From NCBI RefSeq assembly GCF_900107115.1, contig NZ_FNOS01000004.1, positions 62,001 through 126,000 of the forward strand: a DNA stretch of 64,000 nucleotides, in the 5' to 3' direction. Position 1 is the first letter of the stretch. Each line of letters begins with the position of its first letter. The position numbers and the translations under genes are program-made. Origin of the DNA: Salimicrobium album. GTDB lineage: Bacteria; Bacillota; Bacilli; Bacillales; Halobacillaceae. The notes beneath the pieces were generated by a model. It made no database searches. It was not told the DNA's origin and was given only the letters and a program-made list of their open reading frames with translations. Below, one piece after another: positions 17,870 through 26,012 of this stretch.

Positions 17870-19378
17870 CTACGATTTCTGTTTCTTCTCTTCTTCTGCT
17901 TCCATTTTTTTATACTCCTCATTGAGTGCCTTGAAGAGGGCGATGACCATGAGAATCATGACAAATGAGAACGGAAGCGCCGCGGCAATAATCGTATTCT
18001 GTATCGCCTGCAGCCCTCCTACGTACAGGAGAATGAGAGCCACGGAGGACTGAGCCAGTCCCCAAACGATCTTGATTCTGTTCGCCGGCACCAGAGAGCC
18101 GTACGTGGACTGCATACCGAGTACGAACGTAGCGGAATCGGCCGACGTAATGAAGAACGAACCGATCAGCACTATCGCAAGTAAAGAGAGAATGAGAGAC
18201 AGCGGAAGCTGGTCGAACATGTTGAACAGGACGAGTTCTGTCGCATACTGGGTAAGTTCCGTGCCCTTATTCTGGATGTTGCCGGAAGTCGTCCCGAAAA
18301 CGGCAAACCAGATGGAAATGAGCAGGGTGGGAATGGTGAGGACTCCGGTAAGAAACTGTCGAATCGTACGACCGCGGGAGACGCGGGCGATGAACATACC
18401 GACGAATGGAGCCCAAGAAATCCACCAGGCCCAGTAAAAAATTGTCCAGCTATCGAGCCAGCTGCGGTTATCGCTCTCGAGTGGAGCCGTACGGAAGCTG
18501 ATTTCAATAAAATTCTGAATGTACATGCCGAACGTTTCCGTAAACATATTCAGAATCAGTATCGTCGGCCCGATGATCAGAACGAGAATCAGCAGGACGA
18601 CGGAAAGAACCAGGTTCGTATTGGATAAGTACTTGATGCCTTTGCTTAATCCTGTCCAGGCTGATACTAAAAATAACAATGTTACGACAGTAATGATGAA
18701 GAACTGCGATGTAAAGCCGACCTCAATACCGAACAAGTGGGAAAGTCCGGCGTTGATCTGCACCGCTCCGAAACCGAGAGACGTTGCCACACCGAAGACG
18801 GTTGCGAATACAGCGAGCACGTCGATTAATGTGCCGAGCGGCCCGTTCATTTTTTCGCCGAACAGTGGTTTCAGAGTCGTGGAAATAAGGCCAGGCTCTC
18901 CTTTTCGGAACTGGAAGAAAGCCAAGGCAAGAGCAGTGACTCCATACATGGCCCAAATATGAATACCCCAATGGTAGTAGGCATAGACGAGCCCTTCTTT
19001 AAACGCTTTTCCGCTCCCTGTTTCCGAAGTAGGGGCATCAGACTGATAATGAAAAAGAGGTTCGGCCGCCCCGTAGAATACGAGACCTATCCCCATCCCT
19101 GCCGAAAACAGCATTGCTGTCCAGGTGGGAAGGGAAAACTCCGGTTTTTCCCCGTCTTTACCGAGGCGTATTTTCCCCCACGGGCTGATGGAAATGGCGA
19201 CGGCGACGATTACTAAGGCGGACATGAGGAGCAGGTAGTACCATCCGAACGTGGTGGCCACGTAAGATTTGATGCTTCCTGTAATTCCTTCAAACTGCGT
19301 CGGGAATACAGCACCGAATATAACGGTTATGATGACTAAGGTGAGTGTAATGTAAAAAACTCTGGATACGTTCTTCAT
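17870..19378 (-). CDS. BCCT-family compatible-solute transporter, OpuD-like
   Basis: This 502-residue, 12-segment plasma-membrane carrier has the BCCT signatures: SAGMGIGLVFYGAAEPL (about residues 90-106; the M-x-I-x-L form typical of glycine-betaine carriers) and the tryptophan-rich box WTIFYWAWWISWAPFVGMF (about 310-330) followed by IARVSRGRTIRQF. The family couples uptake of betaine, choline or carnitine to Na+ or H+. The short charged C-terminal tail (MEAEEEKKQKS) could be an osmosensory element, by analogy with BetP. AGGAGGAG precedes the ATG. Single gene with its own promoter; betaine is the most likely substrate. Confidence 0.88.
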   Translation of the reverse strand: MKNVSRVFYITLTLVIITVIFGAVFPTQFEGITGSIKSYVATTFGWYYLLLMSALVIVAVAISISPWGKIRLGKDGEKPEFSLPTWTAMLFSAGMGIGLVFYGAAEPLFHYQSDAPTSETGSGKAFKEGLVYAYYHWGIHIWAMYGVTALALAFFQFRKGEPGLISTTLKPLFGEKMNGPLGTLIDVLAVFATVFGVATSLGFGAVQINAGLSHLFGIEVGFTSQFFIITVVTLLFLVSAWTGLSKGIKYLSNTNLVLSVVLLILVLIIGPTILILNMFTETFGMYIQNFIEISFRTAPLESDNRSWLDSWTIFYWAWWISWAPFVGMFIARVSRGRTIRQFLTGVLTIPTLLISIWFAVFGTTSGNIQNKGTELTQYATELVLFNMFDQLPLSLILSLLAIVLIGSFFITSADSATFVLGMQSTYGSLVPANRIKIVWGLAQSSVALILLYVGGLQAIQNTIIAAALPFSFVMILMVIALFKALNEEYKKMEAEEEKKQKS

Positions 19379-19502
19379 GTCTCCTCCTAAATGAATTATG
19401 GCGTAAAATAACGGTAAATAAACAAAAAAATACTTCCATAAAACTGAAATGTCCGTTTTCTAAGAACAATTGGAGCTCTACTGAAAGTATTTCACCTTAC
19501 GT

Positions 19503-19530
19503 ATTATACTTACTTTTTTAAAAATGACAA
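19503..19530 (-). promoter_or_regulatory. Candidate SigA promoter of the BCCT transporter gene
   Basis: Minus-strand TTGTCA (19525-19530) and perfect TATAAT (19503-19508), spacer 16 bp. The predicted leader is about 115 nt long. Confidence 0.65.
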
Positions 19531-19654
19531 ATGACGTTTGAAAAAAAGTAGATGAAAAATTTCCGTTTATAATCATATAAATATCTATAAACCGGTGTGC
19601 TCGTAAATAGAACGTTTTCAGCAAAAAATCATCGATATATCTAGGATTTTCTCC

Positions 19655-19683
19655 TTGTTTCTCTCTATATCTTCTAATAGAAT
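19655..19683 (+). promoter_or_regulatory. Candidate SigA promoter of the YczE-like gene
   Basis: TTGTTT (19655-19660) and TAGAAT (19678-19683) with a 17-bp spacer, 37 bp before the ATG at 19720. Confidence 0.5.
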
Positions 19684-19719
19684 GGCTTTTAGATTTCAGG
19701 AAAGAAGGAGGGGGAAGTC

Positions 19720-20361
19720 ATGTTATATCGTTCCTCTATATACTTGCTGGGTATGCTTATCAATTTTTTCGGGGTAGCGCTTCTCATTAACGCTACTCTC
19801 GGAGCAGGGTTCTGGACGGCGTTTTTTATCGGTGTCTCCGATCACTTAGGATTTACGACAGGTTTCTGGTACGGAGTGTTTCAATTTCTGATTGTTTTTG
19901 TGAACGCACTGCTTATGAAGCAGGCACCGGAAATCAGAGCGGCCATTCCTATATTTATGGAGAGTCTGATTCTGGATTTCTGGCTGGAGTTCGTGTTTGC
20001 ACCGGTCAATCTGGCTAACTATCCGTTTCTCCTGCAATTTGCACTGCTGCTCGTCGCAGTAATGATCATCGGTCTCGGGGTGGCGATCTATATTTTGCCT
20101 CAGTTCGCCCGCGCTCCGGTCGATCAGCTGTTCCTTGCGGTGAGTCACAGATATAATTTGAGTCTGCAAGTGTCCCAGACAGCAGTAGCGGTCGTCATGG
20201 CTTCCCTCGCTTTCATCATCGGCGGTCCTGTAGGACTTGGTACAATTGTTCCGATGCTTCTGCTCGGTCCGTGGATTCAGTGGTTCTATACGAGAGTGTA
20301 TACGATGTACTATCGTTTCCGTCCTTCAGGAGATATGAGTCTCGAAGAAGAACTGCAGTAA
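19720..20361 (+). CDS. YczE/YitT-like integral membrane protein
   Basis: A 213-residue hydrophobic protein with about five or six membrane segments. It resembles the YczE/YyaS group: RSSIYLLGMLINFFGVALLINATLGAGFWTAF at the start, LGVAIYILPQFARAPVDQLFLA in the middle, and GGPVGLGTIVPMLLLGPWIQWF before a short acidic tail. No biochemical role is established for this group. AAGGAGGGGG stands 6-10 bp before the ATG. It is a single gene between the BCCT carrier and a leftward acetamidase-like gene. Confidence 0.75.
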   Translation: MLYRSSIYLLGMLINFFGVALLINATLGAGFWTAFFIGVSDHLGFTTGFWYGVFQFLIVFVNALLMKQAPEIRAAIPIFMESLILDFWLEFVFAPVNLANYPFLLQFALLLVAVMIIGLGVAIYILPQFARAPVDQLFLAVSHRYNLSLQVSQTAVAVVMASLAFIIGGPVGLGTIVPMLLLGPWIQWFYTRVYTMYYRFRPSGDMSLEEELQ

Positions 20362-20362
20362 G

Positions 20363-20396
20363 AAAAAGTGCTTCGCAATTTCGCGAAGCACTTTTT
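20363..20396. terminator. Bidirectional terminator
   Basis: Perfect 14-bp stem: AAAAAGTGCTTCGC (20363-20376) and GCGAAGCACTTTTT (20383-20396) with a 6-nt loop. It serves the rightward YczE-like gene and the leftward acetamidase-like gene. Confidence 0.92.
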
Positions 20397-20403
20397 TAGT
20401 GAA

Positions 20404-21303
20404 TCAGAATAGCTGAATATCATACGCTTCCAGAACGTATCGCGGAATAGAGAAACGGGCCGTTTTAAGCGGATCGACTACCTGACTGACTTCCACCTGA
20501 CCTGCGGCACTTGCAAGCATCGTCAGCTCAGATAGCGACATATCAAGGCGCGGGTGAAGATGGTCGATGATCATTTCCACTGCTGTATCCACTGCATCAT
20601 CCAGGGTTTCTTTGGAAACAATCGCAGCTGCTCCTTCCCCGTCTTCAAGCATCGGGTAGGAGATGGACTCTGTTTTGAGCGTTTCCACGGTCAGAGTCAC
20701 TTCTGCCGGAATTTCAACTCCCGAGACGCTGACTTCCCCGTCTCCCATAGCCGCATGAAGGTCGCCGAGTGAAAGCAGTGCTCCCTTTTGGAAGACTGGA
20801 AAATAAAGAGTGGCACCTTCCGCAATACGTTTCGTGTCCATATTTCCTCCGTGTGCATCAGGGGTGCCGCAGTTCACGCCTTCGCCTTCCGGTGCCACGC
20901 CGATGACGCCGATCATAGGATTCAGGGGTAGAGACAATTTCTCATCAAACACCACTTTCCCGTCCTTCAAAGGAAGTATTTTAACTTCGAAGTCTTCCAT
21001 ACGGTGACCGAGTACGCCGAGCCCGGGCCCTGTAAGCATGACCCCCTGTTCGCCGAGAGTGATATCATCAATACGGACTTTCAGTACGTCCCCGGGTTCT
21101 GCATCCTCCACGTAGATCGGTCCGGTTGCGGGATTGATTTTCTCCCAGTTCATACTTTTCATTTCATAATCTTCCGTCCGGATCTGGTTTTCGAAACAGT
21201 CGTATGTATCGACTTTGATCTGTTCACCGGAAGAAACGGTGAGAGCCGGAGGGTTATCTTTATCCATAGAATAGACGAAGTGCTCTTTCGCTAAATGTTT
21301 CAT
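20404..21303 (-). CDS. Acetamidase/formamidase family protein (short form)
   Basis: At 299 residues this is the short, zinc-ribbon-free branch of the acetamidase/formamidase family. The order of motifs is INPATGPIYVEDAEPGDVLKV near residue 57, GTPDAHGGNMDTKRIAEGATLYFPV near 150 and LLSLGDLHAAMGDGEVSVSG near 185-205, where the Asp/His pair of the active site lies. It should hydrolyse a short amide, substrate unknown. It shares family but not length or close sequence with the protein at 13.7-14.9 kb. The ATG is 25 residues before IKVDTYDCFENQ; AGGAGTCGATAACGCG precedes it. Confidence 0.85.
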   Translation of the reverse strand: MKHLAKEHFVYSMDKDNPPALTVSSGEQIKVDTYDCFENQIRTEDYEMKSMNWEKINPATGPIYVEDAEPGDVLKVRIDDITLGEQGVMLTGPGLGVLGHRMEDFEVKILPLKDGKVVFDEKLSLPLNPMIGVIGVAPEGEGVNCGTPDAHGGNMDTKRIAEGATLYFPVFQKGALLSLGDLHAAMGDGEVSVSGVEIPAEVTLTVETLKTESISYPMLEDGEGAAAIVSKETLDDAVDTAVEMIIDHLHPRLDMSLSELTMLASAAGQVEVSQVVDPLKTARFSIPRYVLEAYDIQLF

Positions 21304-21365
21304 CGCGTTATCGACTCCTTTCTTGTGATTAGGTATTATTATATAGGAAAGGGAGTGGCCGGGTC

Positions 21366-21770
21366 ATGTCAAAAGTTCAGAAAATTTCAGGAGTTCTTGC
21401 CATTCTCTGGATGGCATGCATTTTTTACTTATCCCATCAGGCGGGAGAGGAGTCGAGTCAGCTGAGTTCAATTGTTGCAGCTCTGTTCTCGGCGATTCCC
21501 GCGGCAGAGGAAACCCTGCATTATATCGTAAGAAAAGGCGCACACGTTTTTGCTTATTTCCTTTTGACGCTGTTTCTTTACGGTGCTTTTCGCAGGTGGT
21601 ACAAAGCTTCTGCCGTAGCCGTGCTGTACGCTGCAACTGATGAGTTCCACCAGACATTCATTCCGGGGAGGAGCGGGCAGATCAGCGACGTGGCCATCGA
21701 CAGCATAGGCGTTGTAACCGCAGTACTGCTGGTTTTCCTCGTTCTGAACAGGAGCGGCCGGCATACGTAG
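21366..21770 (+). CDS. VanZ-like membrane protein
   Basis: The 134-residue protein has four membrane segments and the VanZ-family pattern: ILWMACIFYLSHQAGEESS at the N-terminus, LHYIVRKGAHVFAYFLLTLFLY (residues about 51-72) and YAATDEFHQTFIPGRSGQISDVAIDSIG (about 89-116). The conserved KxxHxxxY, DExxQ, GR and DxxxDxxG residues are present. VanZ proteins raise teicoplanin resistance by an unknown mechanism, but most relatives in Bacillota are not linked to glycopeptides and no van genes occur here. Confidence 0.82.
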   Translation: MSKVQKISGVLAILWMACIFYLSHQAGEESSQLSSIVAALFSAIPAAEETLHYIVRKGAHVFAYFLLTLFLYGAFRRWYKASAVAVLYAATDEFHQTFIPGRSGQISDVAIDSIGVVTAVLLVFLVLNRSGRHT

Positions 21771-21790
21771 AGTCCGTGGAAATAATAAAA

Positions 21791-21831
21791 AAACAGCACA
21801 TCGCTCCCCGTAAGGAGTCCATGTACTGTTT
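21791..21831 (-). terminator. Terminator of the xpt-pbuX transcript
   Basis: AAACAGCACAT pairs with ATGTACTGTTT (one mismatch), with CTCC/GGAG inside, and a T-rich tail follows on the minus strand. It lies 10 bp beyond the pbuX stop. Confidence 0.8.
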
Positions 21832-21840
21832 CGGAATAGT

Positions 21841-23136
21841 TCAGGAAGCTCTTTCGGCAGCCGGCACTTCCACTGCGCTTTTTTTCGAAAAAGAGGCGTG
21901 GAAGACGATGTTGAGAACGATGGCGGTCAGGCTTCCGGCTACGATACCGTTACTTGTCAGAATCTGTATGCCTTCCGGAAGCGAACGGAAAAGCTCGGGA
22001 ACGGTCGTTACACCGAGCCCCATTCCGATGGAACAGGCGACGATCATCGAGTTTTCCGTGGAATCGCGGATAACCGGGCTGAGCATTTTGATGCCCTGGG
22101 AAATTACCATGCCGAACATCGCAAGCATCGCACCTCCGAGAACCGGTGTCGGGATGACAGTAGTGACCGCGGCGATTTTTGGAAGGAAACCGAGGATGAT
22201 CAGCATACCTCCCGTTGTGAAAATAACCTTCCGCGACTTTACCCCCGTCATATTCATCAGTCCGACATTTTGAGAGAAAGCTGTGTATGGAAAAGCGTTG
22301 AAGACGGCGCCGAGAAAGATAGCAAGACCTTCCGAACGGTACCCGCGGGTGAGGTCTTTCTCGTCCGGAACTTCGTCCCTCATATCACTGACGGCGAAAT
22401 AGACGCCTGTGGACTCGACGAGGGAGACCATGGCGACGAGCGTCATAGTCAAAATCGCCGACCAGTGAAAAGTGGGCATCCCGAAGTAGAAAGGTTCCAC
22501 CATGTGGAATACATCAGCTTCTCCAACGGCCTGGAAGTCCACTTTTCCAAAGAAAGCGGCAATTACGGTGCCTGCGACGAGTCCGAGCATGATGGAAATG
22601 GCTCTTGTAAATCCGGTTGAAAACCGGTACAGAGCGATGATGACGGCAAGCGTGCCGAACGCGAGAAGAAGGTTGGATGCGGAACCGAAATCTTCTGCTC
22701 CTGCGCCTCCGCCCATATTTTTGATCGCTTCGGGTATGAGAGTGATTCCTATCACTGTAACGACGGTACCGGTGACGACGGTCGGAAAAAAGCGGACGAG
22801 CTTCCCGAAGAAGCGGGCGAACAGCATGACGAGAAGTCCGGAGGCGAGGAGAGCCCCGTATATACCCGATACCCCGTACTGACCTCCTATCGCAATCATC
22901 GGACCTATCGCCGTAAACGTACAGCCGAGAACGACCGGAAGACCGATGCCGAACCATTTCGTCCGGATCACCTGCAGGATAGTAGCGACCCCGCACATAA
23001 GCAGATCGATGGCGACGAGATAAGTGAGCTGGGCGGATGATAGGCCGAGAGCGCCTCCTACAATCAGCGGAATGAGGACGGCGCCTGTATACATGGCGAG
23101 CAGATGCTGGAAACCGAGTGCAGCTGTTTTCATCAA
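21841..23136 (-). CDS. pbuX: Xanthine permease (NCS2 family)
   Basis: A 431-residue nucleobase:cation symporter of the NAT/NCS2 family with about 14 membrane segments. The NAT hallmark region is seen as LVESTGVYFAVSDM (about residues 250-263) and the following RSEGLAIFLGAVFNAFPYTAFSQNVGLMNMTGVKSR. It imports xanthine or a related purine. Its start overlaps the end of xpt by 4 bp (ATGA), which is the xpt-pbuX operon of B. subtilis. Expression should follow the guanine riboswitch upstream of xpt. Confidence 0.9.
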   Translation of the reverse strand: MMKTAALGFQHLLAMYTGAVLIPLIVGGALGLSSAQLTYLVAIDLLMCGVATILQVIRTKWFGIGLPVVLGCTFTAIGPMIAIGGQYGVSGIYGALLASGLLVMLFARFFGKLVRFFPTVVTGTVVTVIGITLIPEAIKNMGGGAGAEDFGSASNLLLAFGTLAVIIALYRFSTGFTRAISIMLGLVAGTVIAAFFGKVDFQAVGEADVFHMVEPFYFGMPTFHWSAILTMTLVAMVSLVESTGVYFAVSDMRDEVPDEKDLTRGYRSEGLAIFLGAVFNAFPYTAFSQNVGLMNMTGVKSRKVIFTTGGMLIILGFLPKIAAVTTVIPTPVLGGAMLAMFGMVISQGIKMLSPVIRDSTENSMIVACSIGMGLGVTTVPELFRSLPEGIQILTSNGIVAGSLTAIVLNIVFHASFSKKSAVEVPAAERAS

Positions 23137-23717
23137 TCTTCCTCCCTCTCAGAAAAAGTGATCGTTTCTTCGGTCATTTCGCTTATAATCGCCAGTGATT
23201 CGATGCGGATATTGCTCTTTCTTAAGTCGGAACCTCCGTTTTGAAAGCCTTTTTCGATGACGATGCCGCATCCGGCCAGCCCTGCACCGGACTCACGTAC
23301 GATATCGATCATCCCTTTAAGGGCCTGGCCGTTGGCGAGAAGATCGTCAATGATCAGTACGTGATCATTCTCACTAAGATACTCCTTCGATATACTTATG
23401 CTGTTCGTCGTTTCTTTTGTATAGGAATATACGTCTGCGGTGAACAGCTGATCGTTCAGAGTCAGTGACTTCTGTTTTCTGAGAAACACGACCGGTACGT
23501 CAAAAAACAGTCCGGTCATGACAGCAGGAGCGATACCTGAGGACTCCAGCGTTATAATTTTCGTGACGGGTTCATTTTTGAATTTCGTGTAAAAAGCTTC
23601 CCCGATATCCTTCATGAACGAAGGGTCCACACTGTGGTTCAGAAAAGAATCGACTTTAATGACAGAAGGCGAGAGGACCACGGCTTCTTCTCTTATTTTT
23701 TCTTCAAGTGCTTTCAT
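23133..23717 (-). CDS. xpt: Xanthine phosphoribosyltransferase
   Basis: The 194-residue enzyme converts xanthine and PRPP to XMP in purine salvage. The PRPP-binding motif VLIIDDLLANGQA lies near residues 123-135, and FLNHSVDPSFM with ESSGIAPAVM fits the Xpt subgroup. The ATG is the first of the reading frame after the riboswitch leader. It is translationally coupled to pbuX. A guanine-type aptamer and a terminator stem precede it. Confidence 0.93.
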   Translation of the reverse strand: MKALEEKIREEAVVLSPSVIKVDSFLNHSVDPSFMKDIGEAFYTKFKNEPVTKIITLESSGIAPAVMTGLFFDVPVVFLRKQKSLTLNDQLFTADVYSYTKETTNSISISKEYLSENDHVLIIDDLLANGQALKGMIDIVRESGAGLAGCGIVIEKGFQNGGSDLRKSNIRIESLAIISEMTEETITFSEREED

Positions 23718-23774
23718 AAGGCAGCATCTCCTAACAAAGGGTTTTGACCAAACATTTTCGTTTATAAATAAAGA

Positions 23775-23807
23775 AGACGCATCTGCTGTGAAAAAGCAGA
23801 CGCGTCT
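23775..23807 (-). terminator. Riboswitch-controlled terminator before xpt
   Basis: On the minus strand AGACGCGTCTGC pairs with GCAGATGCGTCT (one G-U) over a 9-nt loop, followed by a T-rich run (23761-23774). It lies between the purine aptamer and the xpt start, as the expression platform of an OFF switch. Confidence 0.85.
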
Positions 23808-23882
23808 CTTACAGGGGTGTTTCCCTCATAAGCGGAATCGGAAAGGATTCCCGAAATAAGAGTCCTTCCCGGCACGTAACAG

Positions 23883-23957
23883 CTTTTTCATAGTCAGTCC
23901 CTTTACGGGGGACCGGTAGAAACTCGCAGGCCATATCCCTGCTATTATATGAAAAAG
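23883..23957 (-). ncRNA. Purine (guanine-type) riboswitch aptamer upstream of xpt-pbuX
   Basis: On the minus strand P1 (CTTTTTCATA with TATGAAAAAG) closes a three-way junction with ATAAT, then a P2 stem CAGG/CCTG around GATATGG, the junction GTTTCTACCGG, and a P3 stem TCCC/GGGA. These match the conserved core of the xpt guanine riboswitch. The last junction segment reads GACTATG, with C at the specificity position, indicating guanine/hypoxanthine rather than adenine. It ends 5 bp from the guaC stop and is followed by the terminator at 23775-23807. Confidence 0.95.
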
Positions 23958-23961
23958 AAAA

Positions 23962-24942
23962 TCAGATTCTATCTCCGTTGAATATCGAGTTTTTGACGAT
24001 TACATAATCGACGTGGCGCAGTCCTTCGATATCTCTTCCTCCTGCGTAGGAGATGGCGGACTGAAGGTCCTGTTCCATTTCCGTAAGGGTGTCTTTGATG
24101 TTCCCTTTATGTTCCACGACTATTTTTTTACCTTCCACGTTTTTCTTCTCACCTTTTTGAAACTCGGAAGCAGAGCCGAAGTACTCTTTATAAAGAGTGC
24201 CGTCCACTTCTTTCGTGTCTCCGGGAGATTCTTCGTGACCGGCGAACAGAGAACCGACCATGACCATGCTTGCACCGAAGCGGATCGACTTGGCTATATC
24301 TCCGTGTGTGCGGATACCTCCGTCGGCGATCACCGGTTTCGTTGCGGCTTTTGAGCACCAGCGGACTGCAGCCAGCTGCCATCCTCCGGTACCGAAACCG
24401 GTTTTCATTTTCGTGATACAGACTTTACCGGGACCGATACCGACTTTCGTAGCGTCCGCTCCGGCATTTTCGAGTTCACGCACAGCTTCCGGTGTGCCTA
24501 CGTTCCCGGCGATAACGAAAGTTTCCGGCAGTTCTTTCTTAATGTAGCGGAGCATGTTCAAAACAGCGTCCGAGTGACCGTGTGCAATATCGATCGTCAT
24601 ATAATCAGGGACCATGTTTTCTTTTTTCAACGTGTCAAGGAAGTCATATTCCTCATCTTTTATGCCGACACTGATCGAAGAAATGAGTCCGGCCTTTTTC
24701 ATCTCCCGTACGAAATCCAGCCGTTTCTCCGGTTCGAACCGGTGCATCACGTAGAAATAATTGTTTTCCGCGAGTTTTCTAGCTAGGGACTCGTCCACGA
24801 TTGTCTGCATGTTGGCCGGAACGACCGGTAAATTGAACGTGTGTTTTCCGAGCGAAACGGAAGTGTCGCATTCCGAACGGCTCGAAACGATACATTTCGA
24901 AGGAATCAGCTGTATATCTTCATAGTCAAAAACGTTTTCCAT
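23962..24942 (-). CDS. guaC: GMP reductase
   Basis: The 326-residue protein has the IMPDH/GMPR barrel. The catalytic loop [20 protein letters not shown] (about residues 168-187) carries the active-site cysteine, preceded by [14 protein letters not shown] and followed by [30 protein letters not shown]. It lacks the CBS pair of IMP dehydrogenase. The enzyme converts GMP to IMP with NADPH, recycling guanine nucleotides. GAGGTG precedes the ATG. Two PurBoxes and a promoter lie upstream, and the xpt riboswitch begins only about 5 bp after its stop with no terminator between, so read-through into xpt-pbuX is likely. Confidence 0.95.
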   Translation of the reverse strand: MENVFDYEDIQLIPSKCIVSSRSECDTSVSLGKHTFNLPVVPANMQTIVDESLARKLAENNYFYVMHRFEPEKRLDFVREMKKAGLISSISVGIKDEEYDFLDTLKKENMVPDYMTIDIAHGHSDAVLNMLRYIKKELPETFVIAGNVGTPEAVRELENAGADATKVGIGPGKVCITKMKTGFGTGGWQLAAVRWCSKAATKPVIADGGIRTHGDIAKSIRFGASMVMVGSLFAGHEESPGDTKEVDGTLYKEYFGSASEFQKGEKKNVEGKKIVVEHKGNIKDTLTEMEQDLQSAISYAGGRDIEGLRHVDYVIVKNSIFNGDRI

Positions 24943-25005
24943 GATTTTTCACCTCTAAAAGCGAATATTTTTTATGTGTTTATGTTTATCATTCGGTCTA
25001 TGAAT

Positions 25006-25034
25006 AATGTAAAGGAATTTTGGATGTTTGTCAA
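25006..25034 (-). promoter_or_regulatory. SigA promoter of guaC
   Basis: Minus-strand TTGACA (25029-25034) and TACATT (25006-25011) with a 17-bp spacer. The PurBox pair lies immediately upstream of the -35, as in B. subtilis PurR-controlled promoters. Confidence 0.7.
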
Positions 25035-25038
25035 AGTA

Positions 25039-25081
25039 AAAACCGAACAATATTTTAATTATAAAATAAATGTTCGGTTTT
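25039..25081. promoter_or_regulatory. PurR operator: two inverted PurBoxes
   Basis: AAAACCGAACAAT (25039-25051, plus strand) and AAAACCGAACATT (25069-25081, minus strand) both match the PurBox consensus AWWWCCGAACWWT and are separated by 17 bp, the spacing known for B. subtilis PurR control sites. They precede the guaC promoter. PurR should repress guaC when PRPP is low. Confidence 0.85.
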
Positions 25082-25280
25082 TAGCCGGAACTACTATTTT
25101 CGGAACCATAACAAAAGAACAGAACATAAGTCCTTCGCGAATTTGGATCAGACTGCCGTAATCAGTCATATCGGCTGATTTAAAGGTGGCAGGGACCGAT
25201 CCGGCTCCGCAGAAGTCTATGTGCTGTTCCTGGAACATCATCGCCGTCGGCGTGAATGTTCGGTTTCTGTTTCTATACTT

Positions 25281-26012
25281 TCACAAAACTTTACTTAAAA
25301 ACTCTCTGGTCCGTTCATGCTGGGGGTTCCCGAACAGATTCTCCGGAATGTCCTCTTCCATAATAACCCCTTCGTCCATAAAAATAACCCGGTCTCCCAT
25401 CTCACGGGCGAATCCCATTTCGTGTGTAACGACGACCATGGTCATACCTTCTTTCCCCAGATCTTTCATTACTTCGAGAACGTCTCCCACCAGTTCCGGG
25501 TCGAGGGCCGAGGTCGGCTCATCAAAAAGCATGATTTTCGGGTTCATCGCAAGAGAACGGGCGATGGCTACACGCTGTTTCTGGCCCCCGGAGAGGCTCT
25601 CAGGATAAACGTCCGCTTTTTCTTCGAGGCCGACTTTCCTTAGAATCGGGATGGCTTCTTTTCTAGCCTGTTCTTTGGAAACTTTTTTGATTTTCATCGG
25701 CCCGATCGTAATATTTTCCATTACGGTCATGTGCGGGAAAAGATTGAAGTGCTGAAAGACCATTCCTACGCGCGTACGTACTTCGTTGATGTTTACGTTT
25801 TTGCCGGTAAGGTTGTCGCCTTCGATGAATACGTCCCCCGAAGTCACCTCTTCGAGCAGATTCAGACAGCGTAACAGCGTGCTTTTACCCGAACCGGATG
25901 GCCCGATGACACACACGACTTCCTGTTCCTTCACTTTCATGTCGATCCCTTTCAGCACTTCGTTTTTTCCGAAAGATTTATGCAGGTTATTCACTGTAAT
26001 CATTTCACTCAT
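25281..26012 (-). CDS. glnQ: Polar amino-acid ABC transporter, ATP-binding protein
   Basis: A 243-residue ABC ATPase of the polar amino-acid uptake family. Walker [10 protein letters not shown] near residues 36-44, Q-loop [13 protein letters not shown], signature [15 protein letters not shown] near 140-154, Walker [14 protein letters not shown] and the switch histidine in [10 protein letters not shown] are all intact. It energises the permease encoded upstream, with which it overlaps by 4 bp. The GlnQ label is by family; glutamine, cystine, arginine and histidine systems are close relatives. Confidence 0.85.
   Translation of the reverse strand: MSEMITVNNLHKSFGKNEVLKGIDMKVKEQEVVCVIGPSGSGKSTLLRCLNLLEEVTSGDVFIEGDNLTGKNVNINEVRTRVGMVFQHFNLFPHMTVMENITIGPMKIKKVSKEQARKEAIPILRKVGLEEKADVYPESLSGGQKQRVAIARSLAMNPKIMLFDEPTSALDPELVGDVLEVMKDLGKEGMTMVVVTHEMGFAREMGDRVIFMDEGVIMEEDIPENLFGNPQHERTREFLSKVL

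Larger units (their letters stand above)
19379..19719. other. 341-bp divergent intergenic region, BCCT gene / YczE-like gene
   Basis: AT-rich and non-coding on all frames that have a ribosome-binding site. It contains the two outward promoters listed separately. I see no stable hairpin or riboswitch fold in the rest. Confidence 0.6.
24943..25280. other. 338-bp region between glnQ-like gene and guaC
   Basis: The guaC-proximal part holds the promoter (25006-25034) and the PurBox pair (25039-25081). The rest (25084-25280) has no gene I can support; it contains a third PurBox-like sequence on the minus strand (25255-25267), the palindrome TGTTCCTGGAACA (25225-25237) and a nested inverted repeat at 25233-25261. 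No clear terminator for the ABC operon is visible. Confidence 0.6.

Noticed and set aside
21366-21770. VanZ-like gene considered as a glycopeptide-resistance determinant
   Set aside because: No vanHAX or vanRS genes are present, and VanZ-domain proteins are common in susceptible Bacillota.
25059-25241. 60-codon open frame on the minus strand between glnQ-like gene and guaC
   Set aside because: It has no ribosome-binding site, runs through a PurBox and ends in operator DNA. It fits non-coding sequence better.
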